A DNA stretch of 5,349 bases from Prevotella sp. Its GTDB lineage: Bacteria; Bacteroidota; Bacteroidia; Bacteroidales; Bacteroidaceae. The notes beneath the pieces were generated by a model. It was not told the origin of the DNA. It worked only from the letters and a program-made list of their open reading frames with translations, and ran no database searches. How positions within the stretch are numbered: position 1 is the stretch's first letter; every line of letters begins with the position of its first letter. Below are positions 1 to 5,349 of this stretch, piece by piece. The stretch is from the NCBI GenBank assembly GCA_021204605.1, contig JAJPZD010000105.1, positions 1 through 5,349 on the forward strand, in the 5' to 3' direction. Position numbers and translations under genes: made by a program.

Positions 1-1105
1 AGTCATCCACCATGGCTTTGGTCAGACACAATGCGGGGAGGAGGCGGATGATGTTGGTGGAGGCACACCCAGTGAAACAATGCTGCTCATAAAGCAGTTT
101 GTTACGTACCTGTTTATACGGCATATCGAGGTCGATGCCAACCATCAAGCCACGTCCGCGCACGTCAGTGATATGCGGTTGAGACACCTTATATTCATTG
201 AGGCGTGAAATAAGATATTCGCCTGTCGTGCGTGCGTTCTCCACAAGGTTCTCCTCCTCCATTACATCAAGCACTGCCAATGCAGCAGAGCAAGCGAGGT
301 GGTTGCCGCCGAAAGTGGTACCAAGTTGACCATATTCCGGTTTGAAGTCAGGCGATATCAACACGGCACCCATAGGCAGACCATCGGCGATGCCCTTTGC
401 GACGGAGATCAGGTCAGGACGGATGTCGAGCCACTGGTGAGCGAAGAACTTGCCCGTTCTGCCGTAGCCGCACTGTATCTCATCACAGATAAGAATTGTG
501 CCGTATTTCCTGCACGCAGCCTGTAAGCCCTGAGCGAACTCCTTTGTGGCGAGTCGGATGCCGCCGACACCCTGCACACACTCAATGATACAAGCGCAGA
601 CATCACCTTTGGCAAGTTCTGTCTCCCAAGCCACAAGGTCGTTGAGGGGGAGATATGTACAGTGGTTGTTGGCATTGATAGGAGCGATAATCTTCGGGTT
701 GTTGGTTATCTCAACAGCCAATGACGTGCGCCCGTGGAAGGCCTTGACAGCCGACAGGACACGCGTCCTGCCTGTCTTGAACGAGGCGAGTTTCAGGCAG
801 TTCTCATTCGCCTCTGCCCCACTGTTCACAAGAAACAATTGGTAGTCGTCGTAACCGCAGACCTTGCCAAGTCGTGCAGCCAAGTCTCGCTGCAGGGTGT
901 TGATGACAGAATTGCTGTAAAAGCCTAATGTGCCGAGCTGCTCACTCACCTTTTTCACATAGTGTGGATGACAATGCCCGATACTTACCACGGCATGGCC
1001 GCCATAGAGGTCAAGATATTCCTGCCCTTTATCATCATAAACGTAACATCCTTTGCCCTTGACAACATTCACGTCAAAGAGGGGAAAAACATCATAAAGT
1101 TTCAT
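1..1105 (-). CDS. argD: N-acyl-ornithine aminotransferase (ArgD), 3' end outside the window
   Basis: This is a class-III PLP-dependent aminotransferase that makes N-acyl-ornithine from N-acyl-glutamate semialdehyde with glutamate as amino donor, in the cytoplasm. I translated it by hand: 368 codons are open from ATG at 1105 to the window edge with no stop. Visible motifs are NSGAEANE (94-101), which contacts the PLP phosphate; FHGRT (123-127), whose Arg is the family's substrate-carboxylate residue; CDEIQCGYGRTGKF (207-220) with the PLP-pyridine Asp208; SVAKGIADGLPMGA (234-247) with Schiff-base Lys237; TTFGGNHLACSAAL (263-276); and IIRLLPAL (352-359). ArgD proteins are usually about 370-400 aa, so few residues are missing. 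The start is supported by a typical N-terminus (MKLYDVFPLFDVNVVKGKG) and an A-rich upstream stretch with a weak AAGG. It lies 118 nt after argC. The substrate may be succinylated rather than acetylated in this phylum. It contains 15 cysteines. Confidence 0.95.
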   Translation of the reverse strand, partial: MKLYDVFPLFDVNVVKGKGCYVYDDKGQEYLDLYGGHAVVSIGHCHPHYVKKVSEQLGTLGFYSNSVINTLQRDLAARLGKVCGYDDYQLFLVNSGAEANENCLKLASFKTGRTRVLSAVKAFHGRTSLAVEITNNPKIIAPINANNHCTYLPLNDLVAWETELAKGDVCACIIECVQGVGGIRLATKEFAQGLQAACRKYGTILICDEIQCGYGRTGKFFAHQWLDIRPDLISVAKGIADGLPMGAVLISPDFKPEYGQLGTTFGGNHLACSAALAVLDVMEEENLVENARTTGEYLISRLNEYKVSQPHITDVRGRGLMVGIDLDMPYKQVRNKLLYEQHCFTGCASTNIIRLLPALCLTKAMVDD

Positions 1106-1145
1106 ATTGCCTTTTTTTTATTATTATCGTGTATATTGTATTTTA

Positions 1146-1167
1146 CGGACATAATTTATTATGTCCG
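1146..1167. promoter_or_regulatory. Perfect inverted repeat in the argC-argD gap (dyad 1)
   Basis: The arms CGGACATAAT and ATTATGTCCG (10 bp each) match perfectly around a 2-bp centre. As DNA it looks like an operator for a dimeric regulator. As RNA on the argD side it could form an 8-bp stem (CGGACAUA/UAUGUCCG) with a 6-nt loop. No U-run follows on either strand, so it is not a standard intrinsic terminator. It lies about 40 nt upstream of the argD start. The binding factor is unknown. Confidence 0.6.
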
Positions 1168-1168
1168 C

Positions 1169-1185
1169 TTGTCCTGAAAGGACAA
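1169..1185. promoter_or_regulatory. Second inverted repeat in the argC-argD gap (dyad 2)
   Basis: TTGTCCT and AGGACAA (7-bp arms) are separated by 3 nt, immediately next to dyad 1. Both dyads use the same TGTCC/GGACA core, so four copies of the core lie within about 40 bp. The dyad centres are about 20 bp apart, close to two helical turns. This would suit a tandem operator, or two competing RNA hairpins since arms of one can pair with arms of the other. Function is not known. Confidence 0.55.
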
Positions 1186-1197
1186 ATCACAAACAAT

Positions 1198-1209
1198 TAT
1201 AATTGCATA
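1198..1209 (-). promoter_or_regulatory. Possible ArgR half-site upstream of argD
   Basis: On the minus strand this reads TATGCAATTATA, identical to a 12-mer in the argR control region (4557-4568). Its first seven bases, TATGCAA, are the half-site of the perfect palindrome before argR. The second half is poor at the expected spacing, although CAATTATAATTG is itself a 12-bp palindrome (1194-1205). It sits just past the argC stop, so ArgR could influence argD separately. No convincing TTTG...TAnnTTTG promoter was found in this gap. Confidence 0.35.
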
Positions 1210-1223
1210 TATTTTATATAAAC

Positions 1224-2192
1224 TTAGAATCCTGAGGCCTTTAATCTGAGCCCTGCTGTCTCGTCGAGGCCGAACATCAGGTTCATGTTCTGCACGGCCT
1301 GTCCCACAGCCCCTTTGAGGAGGTTGTCGATGCAAGAAGTGATAAGCAGTTTGTTGCCGTATTTCTCGCAATGCACGACACACTTGTTGGTATTCACCAC
1401 CTGTTTAAGGTCAACTGCCTTGTCAACATAATGAGTGAACACAGCCTCCTTGTAGAACACCTTGTAGCTATCTATAATATTCTCTATTGCCTTATCTGTT
1501 TTCACCACACAAGTGGCGAAGATGCCACGTGCGAAATCACCACGATAAGGGATAAAGTCGATATCAGCATTGAGAAAGCCCTGCACCTGCCTGATGCTCT
1601 GTTTTATTTCAGGCACGTGCTGGTGCTGGAAAGGCTTGTAAATGCTGATGTTGTTGCTCCTCCAGCTGAAATGCGTGGTGGCGCCCGGCTTCTGTCCTGC
1701 CCCCGTACTGCCTGTTATGGCGTTCACCGCAACATCATCGTTTATAAGGTGCATACCGGCGGCCGGCAAAAGGGCAAGTTGTATGCACGTGGCGAAACAA
1801 CCTGGGTTGGCGACATGCCGTGCATTGGCGATACGCTCCTTGTTTATCTCCGGCAGTCCATAGACGAAATCGTTGCCCTCTGCCTCCAAGCGAAAATCCT
1901 GCGCGAGGTCGATAATCCTCACATCGGCAGGAACGGCATGCTCTTTAAGAAACTGCCCACTCTTTCCGTGTCCGAAACAGAAGAACAGCACATCCACCTT
2001 GTCGAATGGCAGCTCATCAGTGAAGCGCAAGTCAGTATCACCATAAAGTCCCTCGTGAACATCAGCAACGAGGTTTCCCGCATTGCTCTCGCTGTTCACG
2101 AAAACTATCTCCACCTGCGGATGGTTCACGAGAAGGCGTATCAGTTCACCTCCCGTATATCCTGCGCCGCCTAAGATTCCTACTTTAACCAT
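1224..2192 (-). CDS. argC: N-acyl-gamma-glutamyl-phosphate reductase (ArgC)
   Basis: This cytoplasmic NADPH-dependent enzyme reduces N-acyl-gamma-glutamyl phosphate to the semialdehyde, the step before ArgD. The 322-aa protein starts with a Rossmann nucleotide-binding motif, GILGGAGYTGGELIRLL (5-21). The catalytic cysteine is Cys132 in NPGCFATC (129-136), followed by a TGSTGAGQKPG loop (160-170) and KPFQHQHVPEI (186-196). Length fits the family, whose members run from about 310 to 350 aa. The position that is PHL-x-PM-x-RG in many classical ArgC proteins, with a histidine important for catalysis, reads PYRGDFARG here, with Tyr216; this appears to be a lineage variant rather than a broken gene. 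The ATG lies 9 nt after the argG stop, implying co-transcription. In Bacteroidetes the acyl group may be succinyl. Confidence 0.96.
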   Translation of the reverse strand: MVKVGILGGAGYTGGELIRLLVNHPQVEIVFVNSESNAGNLVADVHEGLYGDTDLRFTDELPFDKVDVLFFCFGHGKSGQFLKEHAVPADVRIIDLAQDFRLEAEGNDFVYGLPEINKERIANARHVANPGCFATCIQLALLPAAGMHLINDDVAVNAITGSTGAGQKPGATTHFSWRSNNISIYKPFQHQHVPEIKQSIRQVQGFLNADIDFIPYRGDFARGIFATCVVKTDKAIENIIDSYKVFYKEAVFTHYVDKAVDLKQVVNTNKCVVHCEKYGNKLLITSCIDNLLKGAVGQAVQNMNLMFGLDETAGLRLKASGF

Positions 2193-2201
2193 GAAGCCTG
2201 C

Positions 2202-3407
2202 TTATCTTTCCTCATCCTTATGAATACCGTAATATACCCTCAACGGCGTACTGAGAACCTTGATGAAGCCCTTCGCCTCGTCAGCCGTCCAGCCACGCTG
2301 CATCTCGCCATACTCACCGAGTTTTGACTTCAGAAGGTCATCGGCAGAATTGACACCCACCACCTCGAAACCGAGAGGGCGCAGTTTGAGTATCACCGTA
2401 CCGTTGACATTCCTCTGACTGCTTAGAAGCATCGCCTCGATATCCGGCATCACGGGCTCAAGATACTGGCTCTCATGCAGGAACATGCCATACCAGTTGG
2501 CCACCTGGTCTTTCCAATACTGCTGCCATTTGCTAAGGGTGTATTTCTCAAGCGTGCGGTGAGCCTCGATAATCAGTTTCGGAGCGGCGGCCTCAAAGCC
2601 GACACGCCCCTTGATGCCTATTATGGTGTCCCCGACGTTGCAGTCTCTACCGATGCCGTAGGCAGCGCCAAGAGTCTCTATCTGCTGTATCGCTTTCACC
2701 TTATCGTCATATTTCTCACCGTTCACGGCAACTATCTCGCCCTTGCAGAACTCTATTCTCATCTCGCTCTCCTCCTGCCGGGTGACATGTTTTAGATAAG
2801 CCGACTCTGGAAGCCCCTGTGCGGAATCTAAAATCTCACCGCCGCAGATACTCGTTCCCCAGATACCCACATTATATGAATATTTCAGTTTGGTGAAGTC
2901 GGCGAAGAAGCCATGCTCGTTGAGGTAGTCAACCTCCTCCTTGCGTGAGAGTGCCTTGTCGCGTGTCAGCGTGATAATCTCCACGCCGGGAGCCATCACG
3001 AGGAATGTCATGTCAAAACGTATCTGGTCGTTGCCGGCTCCTGTGGAGCCGTGTGCTATGGCATCCGCTCCAATCTGTTTTGCATAGCGTGCTATGGCGA
3101 TAGCCTGGAAGATACGCTCCGAAGACACAGAGATAGGATAACAGTTGTTGCGCAGCACGTTACCGAAGATCATGTATTTCAAACTCTTGGTGTAATACTC
3201 CTGTGTAACGTCGAGGGTAACATATTGTTTCGCCCCCAACTTATAGGCGTTCTCCTCGTTGGTCTTCAACTGCTCCGCACTGAAGCCGCCGGTGTTGGCA
3301 CATGCCGCATAGACCTCATAACCCATGTCGTGAGACAGTTTCATCACTGTGTAAGAGGTGTCCAAGCCACCGGAAAACGCCACTACTACTTTCTTTTTGT
3401 CAGCCAT
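2202..3407 (-). CDS. argG: Argininosuccinate synthase (ArgG)
   Basis: It joins citrulline and aspartate using ATP (to AMP and PPi) to give argininosuccinate, the penultimate step of arginine synthesis, in the cytoplasm. The 401-aa protein opens with the N-type ATP pyrophosphatase P-loop AFSGGLDTSY (10-19). HGSTGAGNDQIRF (119-131) is the conserved nucleotide/substrate loop, with SVSSERIFQAIAIARYA (93-109) before it and a mostly helical C-terminal tetramerisation part. The length of about 400 aa matches the common bacterial form, while NNCYPISVSSER differs from the classical YPLxSALxRP segment and looks like a Bacteroidetes-type variant. The start follows the upstream stop by only 2 nt (TAG-TT-ATG) without a clear ribosome-binding site, so translational coupling is likely. 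The substrate-making transcarbamylase and argH are not in the window. Confidence 0.97.
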   Translation of the reverse strand: MADKKKVVVAFSGGLDTSYTVMKLSHDMGYEVYAACANTGGFSAEQLKTNEENAYKLGAKQYVTLDVTQEYYTKSLKYMIFGNVLRNNCYPISVSSERIFQAIAIARYAKQIGADAIAHGSTGAGNDQIRFDMTFLVMAPGVEIITLTRDKALSRKEEVDYLNEHGFFADFTKLKYSYNVGIWGTSICGGEILDSAQGLPESAYLKHVTRQEESEMRIEFCKGEIVAVNGEKYDDKVKAIQQIETLGAAYGIGRDCNVGDTIIGIKGRVGFEAAAPKLIIEAHRTLEKYTLSKWQQYWKDQVANWYGMFLHESQYLEPVMPDIEAMLLSSQRNVNGTVILKLRPLGFEVVGVNSADDLLKSKLGEYGEMQRGWTADEAKGFIKVLSTPLRVYYGIHKDEER

Positions 3408-3409
3408 AA

Positions 3410-4015
3410 CTATTTTAATATTTTTATTCTTTCCATCAACTCTTTTGGCAGTTCTATCGGCGTAGCCTCTCCAATGTGCTTATCCGGGTCATAGAGCATT
3501 GCCGTGCAGATACAGTATCTCCTCTCGGTACGTTTGAGCACATCGAAATTCACGCACCCCTCACATCCGCGCCAGAAAGCCTCATCATCGGTAAGGTCGC
3601 CAAATGTAACGGGAAGGTAGCCCAAATGGGTGTTCATCTTCATCACGGCAGAGCCACTCGTAAGACTGAATATCTTGGCCTCCGGCCAGCGTGTGCGCGC
3701 GAGGGTGAAAGTGATGTCCTTTATCCTCTTGGCAACACCCAAGCCACGGAAGTCAGGGTGCACGATAAGTCCCGAAGTGGTGACATAATGCTTGTTGCCC
3801 CACGTCTCGATGTAACTGAAACCGGCGAAACGGTCGCCACACAGGGCAATCACGGCTTTCGCCTCTCTCATCTTGGTAGCCAAATACTCGTGAGTGCGCT
3901 TCGCTATTCCTGTGCCACGCACTTTGGCGGCAGCTGCCATAGTTTCAAGAATGGTGTCCACATACTTCTCGTGAGTTGCGTCCGCCACCATTACTTTAAT
4001 CTCTTCCATTTCCAT
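3410..4015 (-). CDS. GNAT-family acyltransferase, candidate N-acylglutamate synthase
   Basis: This 201-aa protein has a GNAT acyl-CoA transferase fold. Motif A is SGLIVHPDFRGLGVAKRI (81-98), with the R-x2-G-x-A pyrophosphate loop R90-G-L-G-V-A95. A beta strand with a bulge-like HYVTTSG precedes it, and KMNTHLGYLPV (126-136) is the usual C-terminal acceptor/CoA segment. The region after about residue 145 is not part of the core fold and carries Cys151-x2-Cys154 and Cys168-x-Cys170. It lies between argR and argG, 21 nt and 2 nt away, in an operon without a classical argA or argJ. I infer that it makes N-acetyl- or N-succinyl-glutamate, the first intermediate. I recall a Bacteroides thetaiotaomicron homologue in the same position implicated in this step by mutant fitness data, but cannot check that here. 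The start could be Met1 or Met3 (4009). A protein acetyltransferase is the main alternative. Confidence 0.85.
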   Translation of the reverse strand: MEMEEIKVMVADATHEKYVDTILETMAAAAKVRGTGIAKRTHEYLATKMREAKAVIALCGDRFAGFSYIETWGNKHYVTTSGLIVHPDFRGLGVAKRIKDITFTLARTRWPEAKIFSLTSGSAVMKMNTHLGYLPVTFGDLTDDEAFWRGCEGCVNFDVLKRTERRYCICTAMLYDPDKHIGEATPIELPKELMERIKILK

Positions 4016-4036
4016 TGGTTTTGTTTACAAGGGAAA

Positions 4037-4513
4037 TCATTTGATGTCAGGAATGACCTCCCTTAGTTCTGAGATGACCTCATCATATCCGATGTCTTCC
4101 CTAATGACAATGAATATGGTGTCGTCACCTGCAATAGTTCCGATAATCGTCGGCAATCTGCTGCTGTCGATGTTGTATGCCAAACTGCTGGCATAGCCGG
4201 GGCGTGTCTTGATAACTCCGATATTGGCGGAGAAATTTATAGACAGGAAGCCTGAAGTAAGCAACATTTCCGATGCGCGCTTAGGGCTTGACACCCGTTT
4301 GTACATAGCCTCATTGGGCAACACATAGAAATACTTACCAGCTAAATTGGTCGCCTTGGCCACCTTGAGTTGTTTCATATCACGGCTCAGAGTAGCCTGT
4401 GTAACCTTGTGCCCCTCCTTTTCGAGGGCTTTCAGTACATCATCCTGGCAACAAAGTTCCTTGCTCGATATAAGCATGCGCAGGGTCTTGAGTCTGTCGT
4501 TCTTGGATTTCAT
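4037..4513 (-). CDS. argR: Arginine repressor (ArgR)
   Basis: This is a hexameric arginine-responsive DNA-binding repressor. From the ATG at 4513 it has 158 aa, normal for the family. The N-terminal winged helix spans about 1-70, with recognition helix TQATLSRDMKQL (38-49) containing the conserved Ser43-Arg44 pair. The C-terminal domain (about 80-158) carries GTIAGDDT (125-132), the arginine-binding and oligomerisation motif. An in-frame TTG at 4543 would add ten residues, but it falls in the predicted -7 promoter element, so the ATG is preferred. There is no Shine-Dalgarno sequence, as usual in Bacteroidetes. The gene leads the arginine operon directly behind an ARG-box-like palindrome, which predicts that it represses itself together with the genes after it. 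Confidence 0.96.
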   Translation of the reverse strand: MKSKNDRLKTLRMLISSKELCCQDDVLKALEKEGHKVTQATLSRDMKQLKVAKATNLAGKYFYVLPNEAMYKRVSSPKRASEMLLTSGFLSINFSANIGVIKTRPGYASSLAYNIDSSRLPTIIGTIAGDDTIFIVIREDIGYDEVISELREVIPDIK

Positions 4514-4540
4514 GACTGTATATTTATGCGTTTTGGACTG

Positions 4541-4572
4541 CAAAAATATGGGTTTTTATGCAATTATACAAG
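4541..4572 (-). promoter_or_regulatory. Predicted promoter of the arg operon
   Basis: On the minus strand, CTTG (4569-4572) lies 20 nt before TATTTTTG (4541-4548). This fits the Bacteroidetes pattern of TTTG at -33 and TAnnTTTG at -7, with one mismatch in the first box. Transcription would begin near 4534-4537, about 20-25 nt before the argR ATG. The ARG half-site at 4557-4568 lies in the spacer and the full palindrome lies just upstream. Confidence 0.6.
4557..4568. promoter_or_regulatory. Degenerate ARG box or half-site inside the promoter
   Basis: TATGCAATTATA starts 20 bp before the matching TATGCAA of the palindrome (4577), so paired 18-bp boxes would be 2 bp apart, like paired ARG boxes in other bacteria. 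Only the left half matches well. It falls between the -33 and -7 elements, where a bound repressor would block RNA polymerase. Confidence 0.4.
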
Positions 4573-4573
4573 A

Positions 4574-4597
4574 AAATATGCAAAAAATTGCATATTT
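4574..4597. promoter_or_regulatory. Perfect palindrome, probable ARG box (ArgR operator)
   Basis: AAATATGCAA and TTGCATATTT are exact inverted repeats around four A residues. The inner 18 bp (4577-4594) has the geometry of the E. coli ARG box, TnTGAAT-W4-ATTCAnA, with TATGCAA-W4-TTGCATA in its place. It lies immediately upstream of the -33 element of the promoter for argR and the operon. Autoregulation by ArgR is inferred. Confidence 0.7.
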
Positions 4598-4624
4598 ATG
4601 GTAAGATAAATGGAATTTTTATGC

Positions 4625-4665
4625 AAAAAAATTGCGGTATTACGGCAATTCCGCCATAATCCCGC
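4625..4665 (-). terminator. Intrinsic terminator after the BI-1 family gene
   Basis: On the minus strand, the arm GCGGGATTATGGC (4665-4653) pairs with GCCGTAATACCGC (4646-4634) around the loop GGAATT. The 13-position stem has one G-A mismatch and one G-T wobble, and AATTTTTTT (4633-4625) follows. It starts about 30 nt after the stop of the BI-1 family gene and should separate that transcript from the arg operon. Confidence 0.85.
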
Positions 4666-4693
4666 TATTTATGTGAATTTCTTTCGCTTACTG

Positions 4694-5349
4694 TTAGCTT
4701 CTGTTGCCACCGAAAATGCGGAGCAGATAGAGGAACAGGTTGATAAAGTCGAGGTAGAGGCTAAGGGCACCGAGCAGGGCTATCTTCTGACCTTCCTCTG
4801 ACATATTGTCAGCAGCTATGAGCATCTGTTTTATTTTCTGTGTGTCGTAAGCCGTAAGGCCGACGAAAATCAGTACACCTATATAACTGACTATAAGACT
4901 GAACATACCGCTCCTGATAAAGAACACGTTCACGAGCGTGGCAATGACCAGTCCGATAAGTGCCATGAACAATATCTTGCCAAGTGAGGTAAGGTCTGTT
5001 TTCGTGAACAGTCCTATCAGCGACATTGCGGCGAATGTACCTGCCGTGATGAAAAACACATTTGCAATCGACGACATGGTATATACTAAGAATATCGCTG
5101 ACAGTGTCACACCGTTGAGAATGGAATAAGCCACGAACAGCAGCGTCGCAGTGGTAATCGACATTCGGTCAATACGTGCTGATACGATAAATACAAGTGC
5201 TAATTCTGCTATGAGCAAGCCCCAAAAAATCATCCTACTGGAATACAGCGCAGAGATAATGCCAGGACTGGATGCCACGCCGTAAGCCGTAAAACCCGTA
5301 ATCACGAGTGCGAGTGTCATCCACACATATACCTTACGCATGAGAGCAG
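4694..5349 (-). CDS. Bax inhibitor-1 / YccA family membrane protein, 5' end outside the window
   Basis: This is an integral inner-membrane protein of the BI-1 (UPF0005, TMBIM) family; bacterial members include calcium-leak channel YetJ and the FtsH-associated YccA. From the first Met in the window (5341), 215 aa contain seven hydrophobic segments at about 4-23, 37-57, 63-84, 93-113, 120-141, 147-165 and 187-211. Asp166 in AYDTQK and Asp198 in LYLDFINLFLYLLR match the paired aspartates of the family. Full proteins are usually about 225-240 aa, and the reading frame stays open to the window edge with Ala-Leu codons before Met, as in the ALMRKVYVWM stretch of relatives, so the true start is probably outside. 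It has its own terminator and no evident link to arginine synthesis. The exact physiological role is unknown. Confidence 0.9.
   Translation of the reverse strand, partial: ALMRKVYVWMTLALVITGFTAYGVASSPGIISALYSSRMIFWGLLIAELALVFIVSARIDRMSITTATLLFVAYSILNGVTLSAIFLVYTMSSIANVFFITAGTFAAMSLIGLFTKTDLTSLGKILFMALIGLVIATLVNVFFIRSGMFSLIVSYIGVLIFVGLTAYDTQKIKQMLIAADNMSEEGQKIALLGALSLYLDFINLFLYLLRIFGGNRS

Noticed and set aside
546..845. Plus-strand frame with a hydrophobic stretch resembling a membrane segment
   Set aside because: It lies opposite argD, whose full reading frame and catalytic motifs are intact; the hydrophobic stretch is a by-product of the antisense reading.
1146..1185. The two dyads as an intrinsic terminator between argC and argD
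   Set aside because: No run of T follows either hairpin on either strand.
1106..1223. A small gene in the argC-argD gap
   Set aside because: The gap is short, AT-rich and occupied by inverted repeats; the plus-strand frame that crosses it comes from antisense argD.
1371..2174. A 267-codon open frame on the plus strand
   Set aside because: It is fully antisense to argC, and its translation shows no recognisable family. argC has clear motifs, so this is a shadow frame.
3476..4066. A 196-codon open frame on the plus strand
   Set aside because: It is antisense to the GNAT gene and runs into the argR end; its composition is that of a reversed gene and it has no motif.
4514..4543. Longer ArgR starting at the TTG at 4543
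   Set aside because: The TTG overlaps the predicted -7 element, and the ten extra residues are not typical of ArgR; the ATG at 4513 gives the usual length.
4620..4638. A second full ARG box, TATGCAA-A5-TTGCGGT
   Set aside because: The spacer is one base too long and the right half is imperfect. The A-run is explained by the terminator U-tract, so only a possible half-site is mentioned.

Overview
This window looks like chromosome from an anaerobic Bacteroidetes, most likely Bacteroidales and possibly Prevotella-like. Four things point there: the gene order argR, GNAT acyltransferase, argG, argC, argD; the protein styles (ArgG with NNCYPISVSSER, ArgC with FIPYRGDF, a Bax-inhibitor-1 protein beginning near ALMRKVYVWMTLAL); the near absence of Shine-Dalgarno sequences; and a promoter of the TTG...TAnnTTTG type. 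The taxon is inferred from remembered family features, not from a database search.

Every gene lies on the minus strand, so the window reads right to left. At the right edge (4694-5349) is the 5'-truncated gene of a seven-helix BI-1/YccA-type membrane protein, followed by a strong intrinsic terminator (4625-4665). An AT-rich control region (about 4514-4624) then carries a perfect 10+10 bp palindrome that resembles an ARG box and abuts a Bacteroidetes-type promoter. From there run argR (4037-4513), a GNAT-fold acyltransferase (3410-4015), argG (2202-3407) and argC (1224-2192), with gaps of 21, 2 and 9 nt, so they are probably one transcript. A 118-nt AT-rich gap follows, holding two tandem GGACA/TGTCC dyads and an ARG-type half-site, and then argD (1105 down to 1). 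ArgD is open at the left edge, with 368 codons visible and probably only a few missing.

Together the genes form an arginine-biosynthesis operon led by its own regulator. ArgC reduces N-acyl-glutamyl phosphate to the semialdehyde, ArgD aminates that to N-acyl-ornithine, and ArgG condenses citrulline with aspartate. ArgR should sense arginine and repress through the operator at 4574-4597. The GNAT protein sits where the first-step enzyme, N-acylglutamate synthase, would be expected. Bacteroides fragilis is known to use succinylated rather than acetylated intermediates, so this protein is a candidate glutamate N-succinyl- or N-acetyltransferase. argB, the transcarbamylase, the deacylase and argH are not in the window.

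The most interesting points are the non-classical acyltransferase with its C-x2-C...C-x-C cluster, the operator/promoter layout before argR, and the twin dyads before argD. No mobile element, CRISPR array, tRNA or rRNA was seen.
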